28,580 bases of DNA, from positions 1-28,580 of the forward strand of contig JBBSHJ010000039.1 of NCBI GenBank assembly GCA_038253135.1. Direction: 5' to 3'. The translations under genes and the position numbers were made by a program. This document shows, one piece after another, positions 15,286 to 23,095 of the stretch; position 1 is the first letter of the stretch, and every line of letters starts with the position of its first letter. Source of the DNA: JBBSHJ01 sp038253135. Lineage in GTDB: Bacteria > Actinomycetota > Actinomycetes > Mycobacteriales > QHCD01. The notes beneath the pieces were generated by a model. It ran no database searches, was not told where the DNA came from, and was given only the letters and a program-made list of their open reading frames with translations.

Positions 15286-16710
15286 ATGCCGATGGGTGGA
15301 CACCCTCGGGGTCGACACGTTGCGCCGCGCAGCACCGCCTTCACGGTTGTCTCGGTCGTCCTCGTCGGTGCCCTGGTAACCGGCGGCATCCTTTTCACCC
15401 GATGGGCGACGGGCGGCGGCTCGGACCATCTGCCCATCGATGCCGCGGCCACCCGGACCGGGGAGAAATCGGGGCCGGCGAGCGCGCCGCCGGCCCGGTC
15501 CACAACCGCGCCCGCGTCTCCGTCCGCGCCGAAGACCACACCGACGGCGACGCCCGCCGCCACCACACCGCCTCCGTCGCCGGCCGCCACGGCCCGCCCG
15601 CCAAGGCGCCGGCCAAAGGGCCCGGCGGCCAAGGCGCCCGCGACCGGCAAGCACACCACTCACCGGACGGCCGGCCACAGGGCCAAGGCGGCCGGGCTGC
15701 CGCAGATACACCGCTCGCGGCCGCCGGCGGCCAGCATCACCATGGCCTTCACCGGCGACATGCTCGGCCACAGCCGGATCCTGTCGCAGGCGCGCAGCGA
15801 CGCGGGGGGCCAGGGCTACAACTTCGCGCGGATGCTTTCGGGGGTCGCACCGGTGATCCGGTCCGCCGACTGGGCGGTCTGCCACCAGGAGACCGCGATC
15901 GCCGGCCCGGGCGACGACGGCGTACAGGGCTATCCCGAATTTCTCGCCCCGCACCAGCTCGCGGCGGCCGAGAAGGCGGCCGGGTGGGATGCGTGCGACA
16001 CGGCGTCCAACCACACGGCCGACGTGGGCCAGGGTGGCGTCGACTCGACGATCCGCGCCCTCGACTCGGTCGGAATACGGCATACCGGCAGCTACGCCAA
16101 CCAACAATCGGCGAACCGGCTCACGGTCTACGACGTCAAGGGAGTCCTGGTCGGGCACATCGCGGCCACCTACGGGCTCAACAACGGCGAGCCGCCGCAC
16201 CCGTGGACCGTCAACCTGATCAACGTCAAGCGCATCCAGGCCGAGGCCGGCGAGATGAAGAAGCGGGGTGTCGACATCGTCGTCGTGTCCATCCACGAGG
16301 GCATCGAGCAGGAGCAACAACCCTCCTCCAGCGAGATCGGCTACGACCACGCGCTCATGCGCTCGCCCGACATCGACCTCGTCGTCGGCGCGCACGCGCA
16401 CGTCGTACAACCGATCAAGGAACTCAACGACGGGCGCTACATCGTCTACGGGCTCGGCAACCTGCTCGCCATGCAGTCCTGGACGCAGGACTCCGACGCG
16501 CCGCCCAACCGCGACGGCATCGTCATGATGCCGACCTTCAGCCGGGACAAGCACGGCGAATACCACATCACGCGGATGGGATACGTGCCGACGTTCGTCC
16601 GGTACGACGACAACAGCGTCGCCCTCGCGCCGGGCCGCTCCCGCGAACGCGTCCGCCAGATCGTCAGCTCGAACGGCGCATCGGTCACCGACCTCACCGA
16701 CCGCTACTGA
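15286..16710 (+). CDS. Membrane-anchored CapA/PgsA-family metallophosphatase-like protein
   Basis: A 474-residue protein. A basic N-terminus and one membrane segment (about 18-37, AFTVVSVVLVGALVTGGILF) are followed by a long Pro/Thr/Ala/Lys-rich linker (about 55-145) that could span the cell wall. The CapA (PGA_cap) catalytic domain follows: FTGDMLGH (155-162), CHQETAIAG (199-207), SNHTADVGQGG (241-251), HEG at 337-339, GAHAHVVQP (368-376) and YGLGN (388-392). These are the metal-binding motifs of calcineurin-like phosphoesterases; CapA/PgsA proteins are linked to poly-gamma-glutamate capsule synthesis. No capB/capC-like ligase genes are present, so a capsule role is not supported here. The start has GGGAGG. 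Confidence 0.88.
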   Translation: MPMGGHPRGRHVAPRSTAFTVVSVVLVGALVTGGILFTRWATGGGSDHLPIDAAATRTGEKSGPASAPPARSTTAPASPSAPKTTPTATPAATTPPPSPAATARPPRRRPKGPAAKAPATGKHTTHRTAGHRAKAAGLPQIHRSRPPAASITMAFTGDMLGHSRILSQARSDAGGQGYNFARMLSGVAPVIRSADWAVCHQETAIAGPGDDGVQGYPEFLAPHQLAAAEKAAGWDACDTASNHTADVGQGGVDSTIRALDSVGIRHTGSYANQQSANRLTVYDVKGVLVGHIAATYGLNNGEPPHPWTVNLINVKRIQAEAGEMKKRGVDIVVVSIHEGIEQEQQPSSSEIGYDHALMRSPDIDLVVGAHAHVVQPIKELNDGRYIVYGLGNLLAMQSWTQDSDAPPNRDGIVMMPTFSRDKHGEYHITRMGYVPTFVRYDDNSVALAPGRSRERVRQIVSSNGASVTDLTDRY

Positions 16711-16846
16711 TCTGCTCGACCTCGTCGCCCGTCGCGATGTCTCTGCCCGGCCTCCTCGGTCGACGGTGTGCCTCCCCGCGGCCTTCTCAGCTCTCCCTCG
16801 TCAGTGGACGCGATAAATCTCACCGGCCAACCTCGGATCCACCGGA

Positions 16847-16852
16847 TAGATT
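16847..16852 (+). promoter_or_regulatory. -10 element of a leaderless promoter for the hydrolase gene
   Basis: TAGATT ends six bases before the GTG at 16859, so transcription should begin at the start codon itself. There is no Shine-Dalgarno upstream. Confidence 0.5.
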
Positions 16853-16858
16853 CGTGTT

Positions 16859-17623
16859 GTGGCAGTCGATCCCGCCGTCTCTGTCCGTGGCACCGGGCAC
16901 CGCCCGGTCACGGCGGTGGCGCTCATCCTGGCCGGTGGCCAGGTCGTCAGCGGCCGGCGGTCGCGGCCGTGGCAGCTGGCGGTGCTGCGCATGCGCCCGT
17001 TCGCCCGCGCTCTGCACGAGGCCGGTGCTCGCGACGGCCTCGCCGTGTGGACGCAGCGCTACCGCTATCGCGGCTGGAGCCGCGATGACGCCATTTCTCC
17101 CGGCAACGCCGATCCCGTCGCCGACGCCCGGTGGGCGTTGGCCGAGGTACGCCGCCGGCACGGCAACGTGCCGGTGGCCGTCGTCGGGCACTCCATGGGT
17201 GGCCGCGTCGCCGTCCACGTCGCCGACGATCCTTCCGTCGCCGCCGTGGCGGCGCTCGCACCGTGGATCACCCCGGCCGAGACCCCGGCCGGTTTCACGC
17301 ACCGCTCGCTGCTCGTCGCGCACGGCACCCTCGACCGCATCACCGACCCGCGCGCGTCGTACCGGTTCGCCGTGCAAGCCCGCGAGGTGAGCGACCGGGT
17401 GGCGCGGTTCGAGCTCAGCGCATCCGAGCACGGCATGGTGGTGCGGGCCCGGGCCTGGCATGACCTCGTCCGCCGGTTCGTCCTCGGCGAGCTGCGCCTG
17501 CGCCCGCCGGATCCCGCGATCGAGGCCGCGATGGCCGCCCCGGGCGATCGCGGGCTGCGGGCCGACTGGCCGGTCGGCTGCGCGGCGGGCCGGATGCACG
17601 AGCCGGTGATCGCCCGCCGGTAG
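16859..17623 (+). CDS. Alpha/beta hydrolase
   Basis: A 254-residue soluble hydrolase. The nucleophile elbow is G110-H-S112-M-G-G, the likely acid D159 (LVAHGTLDRITDP), and the base H191 (ASEHGMVV), giving a complete Ser-Asp-His triad. No lid or signal peptide is seen. The substrate is unknown; many relatives are esterases or chlorophyllase/lipase-like enzymes. The GTG start has no ribosome binding site and appears leaderless. Its TAG stop forms the first bases of the TAGGGT -10 box of the next transcription unit, so the downstream dehydrogenase can be expressed on its own. Confidence 0.85.
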   Translation: MAVDPAVSVRGTGHRPVTAVALILAGGQVVSGRRSRPWQLAVLRMRPFARALHEAGARDGLAVWTQRYRYRGWSRDDAISPGNADPVADARWALAEVRRRHGNVPVAVVGHSMGGRVAVHVADDPSVAAVAALAPWITPAETPAGFTHRSLLVAHGTLDRITDPRASYRFAVQAREVSDRVARFELSASEHGMVVRARAWHDLVRRFVLGELRLRPPDPAIEAAMAAPGDRGLRADWPVGCAAGRMHEPVIARR

Positions 17624-17626
17624 GGT
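17621..17626 (+). promoter_or_regulatory. -10 element for the dehydrogenase-kinase operon
   Basis: TAGGGT overlaps the stop codon of the hydrolase gene and ends six bases before the GTG at 17633. This is the geometry of a leaderless actinobacterial start. Confidence 0.5.
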
Positions 17627-17632
17627 CACCCC

Positions 17633-17683
17633 GTGTCCCTCACCCACCCGCGCCCGCGAACCGCGCCTGCGAGCGCTACATGA
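17633..17683 (+). CDS. Possible 16-codon leaderless leader ORF
   Basis: From the GTG placed six bases after TAGGGT, the frame reads MSLTHPRPRTAPASAT and stops at TGA 17681-17683. The stop overlaps the ATG of the dehydrogenase as ATGA. The dehydrogenase has no good ribosome binding site, so ribosomes finishing this leader could reinitiate on it. The peptide has no obvious attenuation codon run beyond three Pro and three Thr. The ORF is short enough to be chance; the promoter spacing and ATGA overlap are the arguments for it. Confidence 0.35.
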   Translation: MSLTHPRPRTAPASAT

Positions 17684-18738
17684 CGGGAATCAGCAGCCGT
17701 GTCCTCGCGATCGGCGACCACTTCATCCCCGCGACGGCGTACGCCGACGCGCTGCGCGGCATCGATCCGAGGGCCGACGTGCGCACCGTGGACTGGGCCG
17801 GCGACAAGGGTTCGCAACACCATGTGCAGCAGCAGATGGAGTGGCACGGCGTCGACGCGGCACCGGTGCCGGTCGAGATCATCGACGCGCTCGGCGCGGC
17901 CGAGGTGCTGACCCTGCATTTCGCGCCGATCGCCGCCGCCGTCCTGACCGCCGGCGCCCCGCTGCGGGCCGTCGTCGTCGCCCGCGCCGGACTGGAGAAC
18001 GTCGACCTCGGGACGGCCACCGCCAACGGCGTCGCGGTCACCGGGATCGCCGGGCGCAATGCCTCCGGAGTCGCCGAGCTGGCTCTCGGCATGATGCTCT
18101 CCGAGGGCCGCGACATCGCCCGCTCGGACGAGCTGATCCGGGCCGGCGGCTGGCGTCCCGAGCTCGCACCTCCCGGGCGCGAGGTCGGCGCCAGCACCGT
18201 CGGCATGATCGGCTTCGGCCAGGTCGGCCGGCAGCTCGCCGATCGGCTGAGCGGCTTCGGCGTGCGGCTGCTGATCGCCGACCCCTACGCCGATCCGGCC
18301 GCCGTGGCGTCGTACGACCGCACCGAGCTCGTCGACCTCGACACGGTCTTCGGCACGGCGGACTTCATCATCGTGCAGGCCCGGCTGACACCGGAGACCG
18401 AGCGCTTCATCGGCGCCGCGCAATTCGCCCTGATGAAGCCGACCGCCTATTTCATCAACGTCGCCCGCAGCCGTCTCGTCGACTACGACGCGCTGTACGA
18501 CGTGCTCGTCACCGGCCGCATCGCCGGAGCGGGGCTCGATGTCCACGACCACGAGCCGCTGAGCGCCGACTCCGGCTGGCGCACGCTTCCCAACGTGACG
18601 ATGACTCCACACTTCGGCGGCGACACCGACGTCACCAACGAGCGCTCGGCCCGGCTGGTGGCCGAGAAGGTGCTCGAGCTCGACACCACCGGCCGGATTG
18701 CGACCGCCGTCAACGCCGCTGCCCTCGGCTGGACCTGA
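17680..18738 (+). CDS. D-isomer-specific 2-hydroxyacid dehydrogenase (phosphoglycerate-dehydrogenase-like)
   Basis: A 352-residue NAD-dependent dehydrogenase. The cofactor-binding Rossmann motif is GFGQVG (178-183), followed by LLIADPYAD. The catalytic Arg lies in INVARSRLVD (259-268), with E292 (HDHEPL) and H311 (MTPHFGG) completing the R-E-H triad. The length suits stand-alone members; there is no C-terminal ACT/serine-regulatory domain, so a serine-biosynthesis role is unlikely. Six bases separate it from the FGGY kinase gene, implying a two-step catabolic unit that interconverts a hydroxy acid or sugar acid and phosphorylates a polyol or ketose (inference). The start at ATG 17680 overlaps the leader-ORF stop. 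Confidence 0.88.
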   Translation: MTGISSRVLAIGDHFIPATAYADALRGIDPRADVRTVDWAGDKGSQHHVQQQMEWHGVDAAPVPVEIIDALGAAEVLTLHFAPIAAAVLTAGAPLRAVVVARAGLENVDLGTATANGVAVTGIAGRNASGVAELALGMMLSEGRDIARSDELIRAGGWRPELAPPGREVGASTVGMIGFGQVGRQLADRLSGFGVRLLIADPYADPAAVASYDRTELVDLDTVFGTADFIIVQARLTPETERFIGAAQFALMKPTAYFINVARSRLVDYDALYDVLVTGRIAGAGLDVHDHEPLSADSGWRTLPNVTMTPHFGGDTDVTNERSARLVAEKVLELDTTGRIATAVNAAALGWT

Positions 18739-18744
18739 GCGTCG

Positions 18745-20250
18745 ATGCCCGACCGCGGGGACTTCCTGCTCGGCATCGACGCCGGCGGCACCCTCGTCAA
18801 GGCGCTGCTCGTCGACGGCGAGGGCTACGCGGTCGCGGCGGGATCGGCGAGTAGGCCCGCGTCCACCCCGCATCCGGGCTGGGCCGAACGATCCATGCCC
18901 GAGGTCCAGGAGGTCGCCGGGACCGCCGTCCGCCGGTGCCTGTCCGGTGCGGGGGTGGGCCCGTCGGCGATCGCCGCGATCGGCATCGTCGGGCACAACG
19001 ACGGCGCCTACCTCCTCGATGCGTCCCTGCGGCCGGTGCGTCCGGCGATCCTCGCGTCGGACACCCGCACCGAGTCGCTGCTGGATCGATGGCGGCGGGA
19101 CGGGCGGCTCACCGCGGCGCTGCCGATCATCGGGCAGCAACCGTTCGCCGCCTCGCCGATCGCCTTGCTGGCCTGGCTTTCCGAGCACGAGCCGGCGGTG
19201 CTGGATCGCGCGGCCCACCTGCTCTTTTGCAAGGACTGGATCCGACTCGGCCTGACCGGTGAGGTCGCGACGGATCCGACGGAGGCGAGCGCGTCCTTCA
19301 CCTCCGTCGACAGCGCGCTGCGCGGGCCGGCGGCGTACGACGACCGGATCCTCGAGCTCTACGGCGTTGCCGATCTCGGTCGGCTCCGACCGCCGATCCT
19401 GGCGAGCACGGCGGTGGCCGGCGTGGTGAGTGAGCGGGCCGCCGCGGCGACCGGGCTGCGCGCCGGCACGCCGGTCATCACCGGCTGCCACGACGTCGAC
19501 GCCGCCGCGGTCGGGGTCGGCGCCATCGAGCCGGGGGTGCTGTCGCTGGTGGCAGGAACCTTCGCGATCAACCAGGTCGTCTCGACCGACCTGCACCTGG
19601 ACGGCCGCTGGCAGGCCCGCGCGTTCGCCGTACCCGGCCGGCTGCTCAACATGTCGACCTCTCCCGCGTCGGCGTCGGCGCTGGACTGGTTCGTCCGCCG
19701 ATTCGCCGGCGGGACCGACGAGCCCGACTTCGGCTTCGTCGATGACGAGGTCGGGCAGGTTGCCGAGGATCCCGACGTACCGCTCTTCCTGCCCTACCTC
19801 TTCGGTACGCCGCTGCTGCCGCACGCGGAGGCCGGTTTCATCGGGCTGCACGGCCGGCACACGCGGGCACACCTGCTGCGCGCCGTCCTCGAAGGGGTCG
19901 TCTGCAACCACCGCCTGCACGTCGACGCGCTGCGCTCGGCCTTCGACCTCGCCCCCGTCGCGCGGGCCACCGGCGGAGGGATGCGCAGTGCCCGCTGGCG
20001 CCAGCTCTTCGCCGACGGGCTCGGCATCGGGATCGAGGTCACCGACACCGATGAGGCCGGTGCCCGTGGCGCGGCCGTGCTGGCCGGCGTCGGTATCGGG
20101 GTTTACGCGGGGCTCGAGGACGCGATCACCCGCACGGTCCGGATCCGGCACGTGCACGAGCCGGACCCGGCCCGCCGTGCGCGCTTCGAGACGACGTACG
20201 CCCGCTTCCAGGACGTCGCGACTCGAGTGCACGGTGACAGACCGCGCTGA
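18745..20250 (+). CDS. FGGY-family carbohydrate kinase (L-xylulose-kinase-like)
   Basis: A 501-residue sugar kinase of the ASKHA fold. The first phosphate loop is LLGIDAGGTLVKALLVD (8-24). HPGWAERSMPEVQEV and the IVGHNDGAYLLD segment are typical of the xylulose/L-xylulose/erythritol branch of FGGY kinases. The second domain has GCHDVDAAAVGVGA, VAGTFAINQ and the C-terminal adenosine motif ATGGGMRSARWRQLFADGLG. EVTDTDEAGARGAAVLAG completes the FGGY signature. It transfers phosphate from ATP to a sugar or polyol. It is the second gene of the dehydrogenase operon, with a 6-nt gap. The exact substrate is not readable from sequence. Confidence 0.9.
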   Translation: MPDRGDFLLGIDAGGTLVKALLVDGEGYAVAAGSASRPASTPHPGWAERSMPEVQEVAGTAVRRCLSGAGVGPSAIAAIGIVGHNDGAYLLDASLRPVRPAILASDTRTESLLDRWRRDGRLTAALPIIGQQPFAASPIALLAWLSEHEPAVLDRAAHLLFCKDWIRLGLTGEVATDPTEASASFTSVDSALRGPAAYDDRILELYGVADLGRLRPPILASTAVAGVVSERAAAATGLRAGTPVITGCHDVDAAAVGVGAIEPGVLSLVAGTFAINQVVSTDLHLDGRWQARAFAVPGRLLNMSTSPASASALDWFVRRFAGGTDEPDFGFVDDEVGQVAEDPDVPLFLPYLFGTPLLPHAEAGFIGLHGRHTRAHLLRAVLEGVVCNHRLHVDALRSAFDLAPVARATGGGMRSARWRQLFADGLGIGIEVTDTDEAGARGAAVLAGVGIGVYAGLEDAITRTVRIRHVHEPDPARRARFETTYARFQDVATRVHGDRPR

Positions 20251-20345
20251 GGACCCGCGCGACGACGACGGCGCAGGCGGCGATCGATCTCCCGCCTTTG
20301 ATATCCCAGCCTTTGGTGTGACCTCCTGGCCGCTACGCCTCCGTC

Positions 20346-20374
20346 TTGACCGCGGATGTGGGGACGCCTACGGT
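20346..20374 (+). promoter_or_regulatory. Promoter for the Tat-exported DUF4185-like gene
   Basis: TTGACC (20346-20351), a 17-bp spacer and TACGGT (20369-20374) form the best-matched promoter in the window. The start should lie near 20381, about 43 bases before the ATG at 20424. Confidence 0.65.
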
Positions 20375-20423
20375 CACTCGTAAATCGATTTCGGGGTTCC
20401 GCCGCAGAGTGAGGGAGCGCCCC

Positions 20424-22175
20424 ATGAGCACCGACAGCCAGCGCCGAAGTGATGTGTCCCGCCGACACTTCCTGGGCGGCGGAGCCGCGGCACTGGGCGG
20501 TACGGCGCTCGCGGCCAGCTTGCCGGCGGCCGCAGCCGGCGCCGCCGCCAAGGATGTCCCGGGCGTGGAGGTCAGCACCTTCTTCGCGACGGCGTTCGTG
20601 GAGTACTACGGCTCGCACCCGACCGATAGCGACGGCGACCTGTGGGCCAACTGCTGGGCCGACGACGACGCCGTCTATGCGGCGAACGGCGACGGCAAGG
20701 GATTCGACACCAAGAACGGCGTCTTCGCCGATACCGTGGTCAACCGCATCGACGGCACCCCTGCGACCGGCATCACCGGCGTCCGACTGGCCGCCGGCGC
20801 CGAGCTCGGCCCGATCTGGGACGACCCCGCGCAATACAACCGCAAGCCGACCGGCATGGCTTGTGTCGACGGCGTCCTCTATCTGGCGATGCAGGACCTC
20901 AAATACGGCGACAACGCCTTCAACGAGTCCCCCACCGCAAGCATCAGCCGCAGCGACGATCACGGCAAGACGTGGCGGGCCACAGCCAAGGCGATGTTCC
21001 CGAACTCGCGCTTTTCGACCCTCTTCTTCCTCGACTTCGGCCGCAACCACGAGAATGCGCGGCGTGCGCTCGGGGCCCGCGACGGCGACTACGTCTACGC
21101 CTACGGTCTGGACTGGAACTGGCGTGACTCGTACGGCGACGTGGTGCAGGATCCCACCCGCATGTATCTGGGCCGGGTGCCGCGCACGGCGATCCAGGAC
21201 CGTGCGCGATGGGAATTCTTCGCCGGCGCCGACCGCGGTCGACCCCGCTGGGACTCGGACATCATCGCCAAGGTCCCCGTGCTCGACGATCCGCGGCGCG
21301 AATATCCGACGATCCGGAACCCTGCGCTCAATGGCGCCAACCTCTCGGTGATCAGCCAGGGCGGCGTCGTCTACAACGCGCCGCTGCGCCGATACCTCTA
21401 CACGAGCTGGACTGAATACACCTTCGAGTTCTACGAGTCACCGACGCCGTGGGGGCCGTGGCGGCTGTTCCTGCATCACGACGCCGGCGGCTACCCGTGG
21501 TACGGCAACCTGGACGGCAACCCGAATCCCGGGCCGAAGAACGGCGGCTACGGCACGAGCATCCCGTCGAAGTTCATCAGCGCTGACGGCACGAGCATGT
21601 GGGTGCAGTCCAACTATTTCGTCGGCAACGCGGTGGGCCGCAATGACTACCAGTTCAACCTGCGCCGGCTGCGTGTCGTCCCGGCCGGCCGGAGCGCGCG
21701 GTCCCACCACCCAACCGGGCCGGCCAATCTGGCGCGGGCCGACGGCGTCACCCCGACGGAGAAGAGTGCGCACTACGGCCACTGGGAGTATTACAACGAC
21801 GGCGACGCGACCAACAGCGAGGACAGCTTCGACCAGTCGAACAAGGACCTGGACTGGTGGGGCTACCTCTGGCCGCGCTCCCACCAGCTCGCCCGGGTCG
21901 TCTACACGACCGGCAAGATGTTCCCCGACGGAGGCTGGTTCACGGCGTACGACGGCGGGCTGCGAGTGCAGGTCCGCCGCAATTTCCAGTGGGTCGACGT
22001 CGCCGACCTGCAGATCAGCCCCGACTACCCGTACGACAACACGGCCGGGCCGATGCAGACCTACACGCTGCGCTTCCGCCCGACGACCGGCGACGGCATC
22101 CGGATCGTCGGCCCGCCCGGCGGCGCGTCGTACTTCACCTCGATCGCCGAGCTCGAGGTCTACTCCGATCACTGA
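20424..22175 (+). CDS. Tat-exported DUF4185-like protein, putative glycan-active enzyme
   Basis: A 583-residue protein with a twin-arginine signal: SRRHFLGGGAAALGG (12-26), then a hydrophobic stretch and Ala-rich cleavage region near 40. The body (about 45-430) resembles DUF4185 beta-propeller proteins. It shows repeated strand motifs such as GVLYLAMQDL, SISRSDDHGKTWRAT, DYVYAYGLDWNW and RYLYTSWTEYTFEFYESPTP. Some DUF4185 proteins are endo-D-arabinanases (CAZy GH183), so a secreted glycosidase is plausible, but active-site residues were not identified. The last ~145 residues (from NLARADGVTPTEK) look like an F5/8-type (discoidin) beta-sandwich for glycan or surface binding. A GAGGGAG ribosome binding site lies six bases before the ATG. 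An in-frame upstream GTG is ignored because the Tat signal fixes the start. Confidence 0.7.
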   Translation: MSTDSQRRSDVSRRHFLGGGAAALGGTALAASLPAAAAGAAAKDVPGVEVSTFFATAFVEYYGSHPTDSDGDLWANCWADDDAVYAANGDGKGFDTKNGVFADTVVNRIDGTPATGITGVRLAAGAELGPIWDDPAQYNRKPTGMACVDGVLYLAMQDLKYGDNAFNESPTASISRSDDHGKTWRATAKAMFPNSRFSTLFFLDFGRNHENARRALGARDGDYVYAYGLDWNWRDSYGDVVQDPTRMYLGRVPRTAIQDRARWEFFAGADRGRPRWDSDIIAKVPVLDDPRREYPTIRNPALNGANLSVISQGGVVYNAPLRRYLYTSWTEYTFEFYESPTPWGPWRLFLHHDAGGYPWYGNLDGNPNPGPKNGGYGTSIPSKFISADGTSMWVQSNYFVGNAVGRNDYQFNLRRLRVVPAGRSARSHHPTGPANLARADGVTPTEKSAHYGHWEYYNDGDATNSEDSFDQSNKDLDWWGYLWPRSHQLARVVYTTGKMFPDGGWFTAYDGGLRVQVRRNFQWVDVADLQISPDYPYDNTAGPMQTYTLRFRPTTGDGIRIVGPPGGASYFTSIAELEVYSDH

Positions 22176-22192
22176 CCGGTCCGATCACTGAC
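22164..22192. repeat. 13-bp direct repeat across the stop codon
   Basis: TCCGATCACTGAC occurs at 22164-22176 and again at 22180-22192. The first copy contains the TGA stop of the DUF4185-like gene. It is a local duplication just before the terminator hairpin. Confidence 0.7.
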
Positions 22193-22220
22193 GGGCCGGC
22201 TCCCAACCCGGACCGGCCCG
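22192..22220. terminator. Bidirectional hairpin between convergent genes
   Basis: CGGGCCGG (22192-22199) and CCGGCCCG (22213-22220) form a perfect 8-bp GC stem around a 13-nt loop. It lies in the 47-bp gap between the plus-strand DUF4185-like gene and the minus-strand ABC permease gene. Confidence 0.6.
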
Positions 22221-22222
22221 CA

Positions 22223-23095
22223 TTACGTGGCGATGTCGCGGCGGACGAAGAGCCAGCCGGCCGCGATGCCCGCCACGCCGGCATAGCAGGCGCCGACGGC
22301 CAACGCGTGGGTCAGGGACACTTCGGCCGTCCCGCCACGGGCGATCGCCTCGAGCGACAGCCCCGGGAACCATCGCGCCGCCGCGGCCCAGCTGTTCTGC
22401 AGGATGTGCTCGAAGGGCATCAGCCACGCGATCCCCACCGCGAGCGCGATCGCCGTGGAGCGCAGCGCGATCCCGAGGGCGAAGGCGAGCCCGCCGTAGA
22501 GGGCGGCGGCGAGCAGGGCGTGCAGGTAGGCCGAGCCCGCGGCCTGCAGACCCGCCCCGGTGAGCCACGCGGCCGTCGATACGTCCTTCGTGCCGGCCAG
22601 CCCGAGGGACAGGGCGATGGACACGACCTCGGCGACGGCGATCACGACGGCGGTGACGGCCGCGAGTGCGGCGTACCGCCCCACCAGGTGGGTGGCCCGG
22701 TTGGGCTGGCGCGTCGCCATCACCCGGATCGTCCCGAGCCCGTACTCCGCCGTCGTGGCAACGAGGAACATGACGAAAACGAGCAGCCCGAGGAAGCCGG
22801 CCGCGACATCGGTCCCGCGGCTCATTCCCCCCGAGCCGTTGAGCAGGCCAAGGGTGGTGGTGAAGCCGTCGTCGGCGCCGGGGCCGGATTTCGCCAGAGC
22901 AAACGTGAGCACGGTCGAGAGCGCCACCAGCAGGACGGTCGCTCCCCCGATGCCGTAGATCACGCCGGGCCGGCGCAACTTGATCAGCTCGGAGCGAATG
23001 ACCGCCAGCAACGACCGACGGATCGCGGCTAGCATGCGGGCGCAAGACCGCAGCCTGCCGGCGGGAGGCGCCCGCGAGGTGGACACGGCAATCAT
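22223..23095 (-). CDS. ABC-2-type transporter permease
   Basis: A 290-residue membrane protein with about six hydrophobic segments. It opens with LAAIRRSLLAVIRSELIKLRRPGVI, the cytoplasmic lead-in typical of ABC-2 permeases, then IYGIGGATVLLVALSTVLTFAL. TTAEYGLGTIRVMATRQPNR is the usual intracellular coupling region. The ATG at 23095 overlaps the stop of the ATPase gene as ATGA, so the proteins are made together. The pair probably exports a hydrophobic compound, peptide or antibiotic, or acts in envelope stress; the cargo is unknown. It is the last gene of the operon, with a hairpin just downstream. Confidence 0.85.
   Translation of the reverse strand: MIAVSTSRAPPAGRLRSCARMLAAIRRSLLAVIRSELIKLRRPGVIYGIGGATVLLVALSTVLTFALAKSGPGADDGFTTTLGLLNGSGGMSRGTDVAAGFLGLLVFVMFLVATTAEYGLGTIRVMATRQPNRATHLVGRYAALAAVTAVVIAVAEVVSIALSLGLAGTKDVSTAAWLTGAGLQAAGSAYLHALLAAALYGGLAFALGIALRSTAIALAVGIAWLMPFEHILQNSWAAAARWFPGLSLEAIARGGTAEVSLTHALAVGACYAGVAGIAAGWLFVRRDIAT

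Noticed and set aside
15286..16710. Poly-gamma-glutamate capsule locus
   Set aside because: Only the CapA-like domain is present; no capB or capC partner lies in the window.
17626..20232. An 868-codon minus-strand frame opposite the dehydrogenase and kinase genes
   Set aside because: Low-complexity Arg/Gly/Asp composition with no motifs, while the sense strand encodes two complete, motif-rich enzymes.
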